From DATGLE01 sp035294325 (GTDB taxonomy: Bacteria > Chloroflexota > Ktedonobacteria > Ktedonobacterales > Ktedonobacteraceae): a DNA stretch of 19,884 bases. A program made the position numbers and the translations under genes. Of this stretch, positions 14,289 through 19,884 are shown in pieces. The stretch lies in the NCBI GenBank assembly GCA_035294325.1, contig DATGLE010000031.1:1-19884 (forward strand). Reading direction: 5' to 3'. The notes beneath the pieces are model-generated. The model saw only the letters and a list, made by a program, of their open reading frames with translations. It was not told where the DNA came from and did not search any database. Each line of letters starts with the position of its first letter. Positions within the stretch are counted from its first letter, which is position 1.

Positions 14289-15542
14289 TCAGGGCCACGG
14301 CTTTTTAGGATATTCCGGGTTCGCCTGCGCCTGAGCGGTAGGATACACCGGGATAAGCTTGCCGCTCTGCCACTGGAAGAGAAAAGGCACACCAATGGTA
14401 TTATCGCCGTACTGGCCGAACCTGATCGGGCCTTGCAGACTATTGAAGGTATCCGAGTGCAGTTCCTGGATGAGCTTGCCGTTATCAATGCTGTGAATCT
14501 TGTTCACGGCCTGCTCCAATACCTGCCCGGCGGAATAGCCCTCAACGGTGCTGGCACTGATATCATCGGCTGTGCCACCGTACTTGGCGATGTACTCCTG
14601 AGTGAACTGAGCGTTCTGATAGTTGTTAACGCCGGGATACCAGCCGGGGTTAGGAATGAAGATACCCTCCGCTGAGGGAGCGCCGCCGATAGCATTCAGG
14701 AACTGGCTCCCCTCATCGGGACCAGCCGTTGCAATGAGCGCTTTCGGATTGAAGTGCTGCTGCTTGAAGGTCTTGATGAAGCTCACTGCATCCGGCAGGG
14801 CGGAGGTGCCAAGCACAACAATATCTGGCTTGCTATTGATGATCTGCTGCGCAAGGCCCGACATGTCGGTGGAGGTCTGCGGGTAGGGAGGAGAATTGAA
14901 GACGGTCTGGATGCCGCCGGCGCTCAATTGCTGCTGGGCTACCGTGACCTGCGGGATCGTGAACGGGTTATCCACCGTTGCATACGCAGCAGTTTTGGGG
15001 CGCATGCTCTGAGGCAAGGCCAGGATAAACTGCGCGAAGGTCTTTAAATAGTTCTGCGCCGGCAGGGTGACGACGAAGATGTTGTTAAAGTGCTTCTTGT
15101 AGACGCTGGGCGCGGAACCCGTCGGGGCCAGCAGCGCGTAGTTATAACGATGGGCAACGACGGCTGCCGGCACAGTCAGCAGGCTGGAGAAAGGGCCAAA
15201 AAGGAGATCAACGTGATCGGTGGCTATCAACTTTTGATAGTTGGTTGTCTCCTGCTGAGCATTGCTGGCATCATCGAGGCCATCCAGCACTACCTGACGG
15301 CCCAGCAACCCTCCTCGCTTGTTGATATCTTCCTGCCAGAGCTGAAATCCCTGCTGGAGGGCCTTCCCATCCTGGGAATACTGGCCGGTCAGGGCCACTG
15401 AATAGCCTATCTTAATCGGAGCCTGACTTTGCGTGTTATTATTCGTAGGACTGTTTTGCGCGCACGCGCTCAATCCCGCGAGGATCGTCACAATTGTGAC
15501 GATTGTCACAATTGCCTTGCTGATCCATCTCTGTGTGAACAT
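14289..15542 (-). CDS. livK: Branched-chain-amino-acid-type ABC transporter substrate-binding lipoprotein (third copy)
   Basis: This is a LivK-family lipoprotein of 417 residues. The signal peptide contains a threefold IVT repeat (residues 11-19) and ends in lipobox LSAC with Cys27. An Asn/Gln/Thr-rich linker precedes PIKIGYSVALTGQYSQDGK. It is related to livK1 and livK2 but further from them; for example it has NYALLAPTGSAPSVYKK where they have YAMLEG. The C-terminus is YPKKPWP. The start has AAGGAGGA upstream. It heads the minus-strand set livK3-livH2-livM2. The ligand is unknown. Confidence 0.91.
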   Translation of the reverse strand: MFTQRWISKAIVTIVTIVTILAGLSACAQNSPTNNNTQSQAPIKIGYSVALTGQYSQDGKALQQGFQLWQEDINKRGGLLGRQVVLDGLDDASNAQQETTNYQKLIATDHVDLLFGPFSSLLTVPAAVVAHRYNYALLAPTGSAPSVYKKHFNNIFVVTLPAQNYLKTFAQFILALPQSMRPKTAAYATVDNPFTIPQVTVAQQQLSAGGIQTVFNSPPYPQTSTDMSGLAQQIINSKPDIVVLGTSALPDAVSFIKTFKQQHFNPKALIATAGPDEGSQFLNAIGGAPSAEGIFIPNPGWYPGVNNYQNAQFTQEYIAKYGGTADDISASTVEGYSAGQVLEQAVNKIHSIDNGKLIQELHSDTFNSLQGPIRFGQYGDNTIGVPFLFQWQSGKLIPVYPTAQAQANPEYPKKPWP

Positions 15543-15564
15543 CCTGTTCCTCCTTGAAATACTC

Positions 15565-15592
15565 TAATGCATTGAAGATTAACAATGCATTA
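15565..15592 (-). promoter_or_regulatory. Inverted repeat in the livK3 leader
   Basis: TAATGCATT, ten bases, AATGCATTA (15565-15573 with 15584-15592) is a perfect 9-bp inverted repeat. It lies 22 bp before the livK3 start and just upstream of its ribosome site. It could be an operator or a leader hairpin. I see no convincing promoter in 15593-15761 and nothing else recognisable there. Confidence 0.45.
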
Positions 15593-15761
15593 CTCAAAAG
15601 CAACGGAATCGACTGAGAATCCTATCTTTCAAGTATCTATTGTGGTGAGTTGTGCCCCAGCACATTTTAACAGAGAAAGCTCTCGTACACAAGAGTATTA
15701 CCCACTATGACTACTAGCGCTTTCTGGAAAGACTGACATTCCCTGTTTTGCCTGTCGCTTG

Positions 15762-15954
15762 CTCAGAGCATGTCTGACGCTCAGCATCCTCGCCCTCTCT
15801 ATGCAGTGGTCGCGCGGCTCCGCCGCGTCGAAAAGGGAGAGTGTTGTGGCGAACAAAATACGCCTCGCGTATTTTGTTCGCCACAACACTCTCCCAAAGG
15901 CGAGCGCCGCAGGCGCGAGCAAGCGAGGCTGTCGAAAATCAGACACGCTCTTAA
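15762..15954 (+). repeat. Palindromic element G, the best preserved copy
   Basis: The terminal repeats are CAGAGCATGTCTGA on the left and, as complement from the right, AAGAGCGTGTCTGA. Inside are a left box CGCGGC-tcc-GCCGCG (15813-15827), a perfect 28-bp stem (15835-15862 with 15868-15895, loop CCTCG) and a right box GCGCCGCAGGCGCGAGCAAG (15904-15923). It lies between the divergent livK3 and membrane-protein genes and makes up a third of that 541-bp gap. I see no clear target duplication. Confidence 0.88.
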
Positions 15955-16083
15955 CAAGTTGGTACGATAGTGCTGTTTTGAAGGAGATGAGAGCAATGAT
16001 ACAGGACTGCCCGATTTTTTCAGGTCTAATCTCCGGGCAAGCCTGCGTTTATACTATATGCAACGTTGTATCAGGAGGGTACT

Positions 16084-16791
16084 ATGAGACGTTTCCATAT
16101 CCTTTTTAGCCTCAACTCGCTGGTGGTCGTGCTGGTCAGCATCGAGCGCTTTTCCTTTACCACGCATATCCTCTTATCCCCCTATCAATTTCTCAGGCTG
16201 CACGAAGCTTTTCAGATGACCATACTTATTCTTGCTACAGTCGTTATTGCCTTTTTTCTGCTCAGGGAGGTCACTGTCAATTTCTCGTTTCTGGCAAAAA
16301 GCAGGCGCGCTCTCTTTTTAGCGGTGCTGTTTATTATCGGCATCTATTTCTATGCGAGCGGAAATGCATTTCATGAACTAGCTAGCTTCATGCTGAATCA
16401 GTATTGCAATGTCAATGCTCCTGCTGAGCCGCTATGTCAGGGCTTGTTTTTTAACGATTATTATACTGGGAATGTGCTGTATTTTGTGGGGGCGTTTCTC
16501 TTCACCATAGCCCTCGTTCTTCTGGAGGTATCGCAGCCGTATATTGAAATGACGCGGCGCGATCTGTGGCTGTTGCTGCCTAACTGTTTGATCTATGCGC
16601 TTGCTATCGTGGCCTATGCTGCTTTTGATCGCGTTCTTGTCGGACTCATCTACTCGCTGTTTACTACGGTCATCGTCATTGCTATTCTTCTCATAAGCAG
16701 GAAGACAGTACGCCATCTGCCTTTCACGGACTATACCGCGCTTACCTACCTGATAGGAACAGTGGCTGCTTGCCTTATTCGTTTCCTGTAA
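16084..16791 (+). CDS. Hypothetical multi-pass membrane protein
   Basis: I do not recognise this 235-residue protein. Hydrophobic segments at about 6-24, 44-61, 76-92, 129-149, 161-180, 184-205 and 215-233 suggest seven membrane helices. A loop between the third and fourth holds two cysteines, C108 and C118, which could form a disulfide if exposed. H97 and E98 (FHELASF) sit at the start of that loop. ATG 16084 is chosen for AGGAGGG four bases upstream. TATACT at 16050-16055 could be a -10 box, but no good -35 is seen. The gene stands alone, with element G before it and hairpin H after it. Confidence 0.75.
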   Translation: MRRFHILFSLNSLVVVLVSIERFSFTTHILLSPYQFLRLHEAFQMTILILATVVIAFFLLREVTVNFSFLAKSRRALFLAVLFIIGIYFYASGNAFHELASFMLNQYCNVNAPAEPLCQGLFFNDYYTGNVLYFVGAFLFTIALVLLEVSQPYIEMTRRDLWLLLPNCLIYALAIVAYAAFDRVLVGLIYSLFTTVIVIAILLISRKTVRHLPFTDYTALTYLIGTVAACLIRFL

Positions 16792-16823
16792 CTCGTGGTG
16801 CTCGTCATCTTTTAGCACTCCTT

Positions 16824-16910
16824 GCCACCTCTGGTGGCTTGCAGAGAATGAGAAGGAAAGCCAGGCGGGCGCCGTTCGGCGCCCGCCTGGCTTTCCTTCT
16901 CATTCTCTGC
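16824..16910. repeat. Element H: longest perfect hairpin, preceded by a small hairpin
   Basis: A perfect 33-bp stem (16841-16873 with 16878-16910) has loop GTTC, and GCCACC-tct-GGTGGC (16824-16838) precedes it. The arm sequence and flanks share little with the other elements; only GAGGCGCAAGGCGC on the right recalls the box. It begins about 30 bp after the membrane-protein stop and could act as a terminator, although there is no T-run. Confidence 0.75.
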
Positions 16911-16990
16911 GAGGCGCAAGGCGCTGAGCTGTCATAAGGAATGAGGCCAGCAATGCAAAAGATGAGGGACACCCCTTTAATCGGGATCGC

Positions 16991-17020
16991 TTGCGAGGGA
17001 GCAGCCTGGCATGCTATACT
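16991..17020 (+). promoter_or_regulatory. Predicted promoter of the LLM-class oxidoreductase gene
   Basis: TTGCGA (16991-16996), an 18-bp spacer, then TGC-TATACT (17012-17020), an extended -10. The leader would be about 80 nt. This and element H are all I see in the 318-bp gap, apart from a short TTGATaATCAA palindrome at 17063-17073. Confidence 0.5.
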
Positions 17021-17109
17021 GGCGGGGCAGCAGTCTGGCAGGCCGCCAGTGCCCGCTCGGGGTTGATAATCAATGATTTGCGTATTTTTCTCTCGTGAGG
17101 AGCGTGCCA

Positions 17110-18114
17110 ATGTTAGGTCAGATCGGGGTTATGCTACACACGGGCGACATGCCGATGGAGGAGATCGTTCGCTACGCGCAGGAAGCCGAAGCCCTGGGCT
17201 ATGAGGGCTTCTGGGTAACGGAGGAGTCCGGGAAAGAGGCGTTCTCCGTGCTCTCGTTCGTGGCGCAGGGGACGCAGCGTATCCACCTGGGGACGAGCAT
17301 TGTCAACTTCTATTCGCGTACCCCTACGCTCCTGGCGATGGGCGCCAGCACACTCTACCGCGCGACCAATGGCCGCTTTGTGCATTTCGGGCTTGGCACC
17401 GGCGGCATCGGCTTCACTGAGCGCGGGCATGGCCTCAAGATTGAGCGTCCGCTGACGCGCGCCCGGGAGACCGTCGAGATCGTGCGCGGTCTGCTGACCC
17501 AGGAGCGCTTCTCCTACGAGGGCAAGTGGTTCCATGTCCAGAAGTTTCGCCTGCGCGAAGGCCCCCTTGATGCTCGCATGCCCATCTACCTCGCCGCACT
17601 GGGGCCACAGATGACCGGACTGGCTGCGCGCGTCGCCGATGGTTTTATCGCCAACTGCCTTACCGAAGAAACCTATGAAATGTACGCCGCGATCCTCCGC
17701 GAGAAGGCCGCCGCGGCCGGGCGCGATCCGCGCGAGGTCAGGATCTTTACGCTGGCGATGATGGCTGGAGAGAGCGATGAGGCGGTAGAGGCCATGCGCC
17801 GTGGCGTCGCCTTCTATCTCGCTTCTCCTCATTACTATCCCGTCGCCGAGGTATCGGGCTACGGATCGCAGGCGAAGCAGATCCAGCAGGTCTGGGGCGC
17901 GCGCGATTTCGCCGCCGCGAGCCGCCTTGTCAGCGATGCGATGGTCGAGAAGTTCGCCATCATGGGTTCGCCAGAGACGCGGCGCAAGAAACTGCACTGG
18001 ATGATGAGCCACGGTGTCTATCCTATCCTCTATCCCATCTTCCGCCCGCAGCACACGGTAGAAGATCATTTCGATGTAATCCGGCTCGGCGCGCGATATT
18101 TGAGTGCGGAATAA
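17110..18114 (+). CDS. LLM-class flavin/F420-dependent oxidoreductase
   Basis: This is a luciferase-like TIM-barrel oxidoreductase of 334 residues that uses reduced FMN or cofactor F420. Family landmarks are AQEAEALGYEGFWVTEE (23-39), IHLGTSIVNFYSRTPTLLAMGA (58-79), FVHFGLGTGG (90-99) and MPIYLAALGPQMTGLAARVADGFI in the middle. The pattern resembles the 5,10-methylenetetrahydromethanopterin-reductase-like, F420-type members more than alkanal monooxygenases. ATG 17110 is chosen for GAGGAG about eight bases upstream; the in-frame GTG at 17095 overlaps that site. The substrate is unknown, and the neighbours do not point to one. It appears to be a single-gene unit with its own promoter. Confidence 0.87.
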   Translation: MLGQIGVMLHTGDMPMEEIVRYAQEAEALGYEGFWVTEESGKEAFSVLSFVAQGTQRIHLGTSIVNFYSRTPTLLAMGASTLYRATNGRFVHFGLGTGGIGFTERGHGLKIERPLTRARETVEIVRGLLTQERFSYEGKWFHVQKFRLREGPLDARMPIYLAALGPQMTGLAARVADGFIANCLTEETYEMYAAILREKAAAAGRDPREVRIFTLAMMAGESDEAVEAMRRGVAFYLASPHYYPVAEVSGYGSQAKQIQQVWGARDFAAASRLVSDAMVEKFAIMGSPETRRKKLHWMMSHGVYPILYPIFRPQHTVEDHFDVIRLGARYLSAE

Positions 18115-18115
18115 C

Positions 18116-18137
18116 GCCGCAAAGCATGCTTTGTGGC
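18116..18137 (+). terminator. Near-perfect 22-bp palindrome right after the LLM gene
   Basis: GCCGCAAAGC-ATGC-TTTGTGGC-type symmetry, centred on AAAGCATGCTTT, has one G-U pair if transcribed. It starts one base after the stop codon. There is no T-run, so termination is only possible, not shown. Confidence 0.4.
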
Positions 18138-18146
18138 CCATCGTTC

Positions 18147-18280
18147 GCGCGGCTCCGCCGCGCAAGGTCTGTATGTTGTGGTGTGAAAATGCGCAATGCA
18201 CATTTTCACACCACAACATACAGACCGCTGGCGAGCGCCGCAGGCACTCGCCAGCGCGAGTACCGGCAAGCGGGCACATT
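18147..18280 (+). repeat. Palindromic element I
   Basis: The left box GCGCGGC-tcc-GCCGCGC (18147-18163) is followed by a perfect 26-bp stem (18166-18191 with 18201-18226) with a 9-nt loop. A third hairpin, GCTGGCGAG...CTCGCCAGC (18227-18235 with 18247-18255), encloses the right box. It lies between the converging LLM and Mth938 genes, and its end abuts the Mth938 stop codon. Confidence 0.82.
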
Positions 18281-18643
18281 CTAACAGGTGACGTGGAACA
18301 GGGCGCTCAGCGGGCCTTTAGCCTCGTTCCATGCCTGGATCGCTCTGGGTGTGGGCAGCAGCTCGACCTGGCATTCTTTACGCTTGAAGTAGTCCGCGGC
18401 CTCCTCTGACAGCCTGACGTTATCGTACTGCCCGGTACCAATGAGCAGGCGCGGCATCCCTTTCGTATAGACATGTTTCGCCTCGCTCAGTGAAATGATG
18501 TGCGACGTGCCGTAGACCTCTTTGGAGAGCTTTTTCTTGCGCTTTTCTATCTGCCCATCCGGTCTGATAAGCACATCATGCTCGAAAACCTTGCCTTCGA
18601 TGGTGATCGAGCCAAAGGCGGTTGCGTTGATTTCTGGCTTCAT
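18281..18643 (-). CDS. Mth938-like domain-containing protein (DUF498 family)
   Basis: This is a 120-residue single-domain protein. The order of segments fits the Mth938/NDUFAF3-like fold: FGSITIEGKVFEHDVLIRPDG near the start, the strand-loop RLLIGTGQYDNVRLSEEA in the middle, and VELLPTPRAIQAWNEAKGPLSALFHVTC at the end. The central IGTGQ and the PTPRAIQAWN segment are, as I know the family, its hallmark. Its biochemical role in bacteria is not established; the mitochondrial relative helps assemble complex I. ATG 18643 is chosen because GGAGG sits about seven bases upstream; the in-frame ATG at 18670 lies inside a hairpin. It is a stand-alone gene. Confidence 0.85.
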   Translation of the reverse strand: MKPEINATAFGSITIEGKVFEHDVLIRPDGQIEKRKKKLSKEVYGTSHIISLSEAKHVYTKGMPRLLIGTGQYDNVRLSEEAADYFKRKECQVELLPTPRAIQAWNEAKGPLSALFHVTC

Positions 18644-18654
18644 TTTTTCGCCTC

Positions 18655-18673
18655 CGTATGCTCGCAGCATACG
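18655..18673 (-). promoter_or_regulatory. Hairpin touching the ribosome site of the Mth938 gene
   Basis: CGTATGCT-cgc-AGCATACG is a perfect 8-bp inverted repeat, and its edge overlaps the first base of the GGAGG Shine-Dalgarno (18651-18655). In RNA it could limit ribosome access or serve as a protein-binding site. Confidence 0.45.
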
Positions 18674-18730
18674 TTTTCTCTTCCGGGCACTTCCGCGATC
18701 TGCTATCTTCTAAAAAGGACAAAGACGGCC

Positions 18731-18847
18731 ACTCGCGCGGCGAGCCACGCAAGGAATGTATTATATGTTGTAGAAAAATGCGCGCAGCGCATTTTTCTAC
18801 AACATATAATACATAAGGCGAACGCCGCAGGCGCGAGCAAGCTTAAA
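18731..18847 (+). repeat. Palindromic element J
   Basis: A perfect 28-bp stem (18756-18783 with 18787-18814) has loop GCA. Its left flank is CTCGCGCGGCGAG and its right flank ACGCCGCAGGCGCGAGCAAG. It lies between the divergent Mth938 and metallophosphoesterase genes and is oriented with the latter. Confidence 0.85.
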
Positions 18848-18862
18848 GAAAGGTGCTTTCCG

Positions 18863-19128
18863 ATGAAGATTGTAGCCCTCTATGATATCCACGGCAACCT
18901 GCCAGCGTTAGATGCCGTCCTTAAAGAGGTTGAGCACGAAAATCCTGATGTAATTCTGGTCGGGGTGATATCGTTACCGGCCCCATGCCGCGCGCTACCT
19001 TAGAACGGCTGCTGGCGCCTGGGGACAGGGTACACTACATTCGTGGCAACTGCGAGCGAGAGGTGGTCGCAGCCTTCGACAGAATCTTGCCTTTTGCACA
19101 AGAATGGGCTATGCTTTCAAGCAAATGA
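18863..19128 (+). pseudogene. Broken metallophosphoesterase gene
   Basis: The intact family is a roughly 230-250-residue calcineurin-like phosphoesterase. The first 34 codons read MKIVALYDIHGNLPALDAVL and onward to ILVG, with the metal motif DxH at residues 8-10. At 18962-18965 a run of four G follows, and the frame is lost: the original frame stops after about 46 codons. Shifting frame there restores GDIVTGPMPRATLERLL and then the RGNCE motif, so one base has probably been lost. Even then the protein ends at TGA 19126-19128, before the His motifs of the second half. This copy is therefore both frameshifted and truncated. Sequencing error could explain the shift but not the early end. Confidence 0.8.
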
Positions 19129-19150
19129 AGAGTTGAGAAAGGAGTGAACA

Positions 19151-19884
19151 ATGACGAACACATCAGCAACGGGGCGCACAATCCACATCCGGCGAGACCA
19201 GTACCATCTTGCATGGGATCACAGCATCCCGCCCATTGCCACTATCCAATCGGGCGAAACGGTGAGTTTTGACCTGCTGGATGCCGCATGCGGCCAGATT
19301 GTCCGTGAGAGCACGGTTGACGCGATACGCACGCTCGACTTTTCGCGCGTGGACCAGGTGAACGGGCCGATCTATGTCGAGGGCGCCGAACCGGGGGACA
19401 CACTGGAGATAGAGCTGCTCGATTTGCAGCCGGCTGACTGGGGCTGGACTGCCATCATTCCTGGTTTTGGGCTGCTTGCCGACGAATTTCCAGAGCCGGC
19501 GCTTAAAATCTGGCATCTTGAGGGCGGAGCCGATGGCTGGGCCGAGTTCGCGCCCGGCATCCGTATCCCCCTGGCTCCCTTCTGCGGCGAGACCGGCCTT
19601 GCGCCAGGGGAAGCTGGCCCACACTCAACCATTCCACCGTATCGGCATGGCGGCAACATGGACACCAGGTATCTGACGAAAGGCGCCAGACTTTATCTCC
19701 CGGTTGAGGTCCCCGGCGCGCTCTTCTCGATGGGCGACGGTCACGCCGCGCAGGGCGATGGCGAAGTCTGTGGCACGGCTATCGAGACGCCGATGCGCAC
19801 TACCGTGCGTCTGACCGTGCGTAAAGATCTGCATGTGCCGGAGCCGCAATTCCTGACTGCCGGCCCGCTCGCGCCACGCATAAA
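19151..19884 (+). CDS. Acetamidase/formamidase family protein (N-terminal part; runs off the window)
   Basis: This is an enzyme of the FmdA/AmdA family, which hydrolyses short amides to ammonia and the acid. The open frame starts at ATG 19151 with AAGGAG seven bases upstream and continues past the window end, giving 244 codons of a protein that is usually 300-400 residues. Hallmarks are WDHS near residue 22, RHGGNMDTRYL at 166-175, LYLPVEVPGALFSMGDGHAAQGDGEVCGTAIE at about 181-212, and the following RTTVRLTV segment. Liv-type transporters are known to accompany amidases of this family for amide uptake, so a link with the importers here is possible, but broken and unrelated genes lie between them. 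Confidence 0.9.
   Translation, partial: MTNTSATGRTIHIRRDQYHLAWDHSIPPIATIQSGETVSFDLLDAACGQIVRESTVDAIRTLDFSRVDQVNGPIYVEGAEPGDTLEIELLDLQPADWGWTAIIPGFGLLADEFPEPALKIWHLEGGADGWAEFAPGIRIPLAPFCGETGLAPGEAGPHSTIPPYRHGGNMDTRYLTKGARLYLPVEVPGALFSMGDGHAAQGDGEVCGTAIETPMRTTVRLTVRKDLHVPEPQFLTAGPLAPRI

Noticed and set aside
15495..15510. Perfect CRP-like site TGTGA-N6-TCACA
   Set aside because: It lies inside the livK3 signal-peptide codons and arises from the repeated Ile-Val-Thr coding. It is downstream of the start codon, so it is probably coincidental.
15762..15954. Palindromic elements as integron attC sites
   Set aside because: There is no integrase gene. The stems are perfect, without the conserved bulges, and the copies are not arranged as a cassette array.
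16792..17109. Possible tRNA or small RNA gene near hairpin H
   Set aside because: No cloverleaf or tRNA motifs. The structure is a single long stem.
17134..18279. Long open frame on the minus strand opposite the LLM oxidoreductase
   Set aside because: It mirrors a conserved gene and runs into palindromic element I. There is no protein-family signal.

Overview
The window looks like chromosomal DNA from a GC-rich soil bacterium. Ktedonobacteria-type Chloroflexota is my best guess, from the protein style, an LLM-class (F420/FMN) oxidoreductase and the dense GC-rich palindromic repeats. This is inference, because no marker gene is present. The theme is uptake and oxidation of small organic compounds: branched-chain-amino-acid-type (Liv) ABC importers surrounded by catabolic enzymes.

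Layout. Positions 1-2989 (minus strand) hold a FadR-type GntR regulator followed by the E1 alpha and E1 beta subunits of a pyruvate/acetoin-type 2-oxoacid dehydrogenase. The operon leaves the window on the left through a 29-bp tandem repeat that incorporates the 3' end of the beta gene. A divergent promoter region with an overlapping palindrome (about 3054-3101) separates the regulator from a rightward set: a 3-hydroxyisobutyrate-dehydrogenase-family enzyme, then a complete Liv transporter (livK-H-M-G-F, 4264-9158) and an alpha/beta hydrolase resembling the 2,6-dihydroxypseudooxynicotine C-C hydrolase (9427-10500). A second lipoprotein binding protein (10880-12121, plus) has its own leader with tandem promoters. 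It converges on a minus-strand operon livK3-livH2-livM2 (15542-12143) that has no ATPase genes of its own here. The right end carries a seven-helix membrane protein of unknown function, an LLM-class oxidoreductase, an Mth938-domain protein, a broken metallophosphoesterase gene and the start of an acetamidase/formamidase gene that was not closed by the window.

How the genes may work together. The binding proteins would deliver amino acids, amides or aromatic/heterocyclic acids to one or two permeases. The single LivG/LivF pair may energise both. The enzymes would feed a 2-oxoacid to the E1 complex under GntR control.

The most unusual content is a family of about ten interspersed elements (A-J here). 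Each is built around a long inverted repeat, usually perfect and 18-33 bp per arm, flanked by short GC-rich boxes. The arms differ from copy to copy but stay fully self-complementary within each copy. Two copies have recognisable terminal inverted repeats. The copies inside operons or gene leaders are all oriented with transcription.
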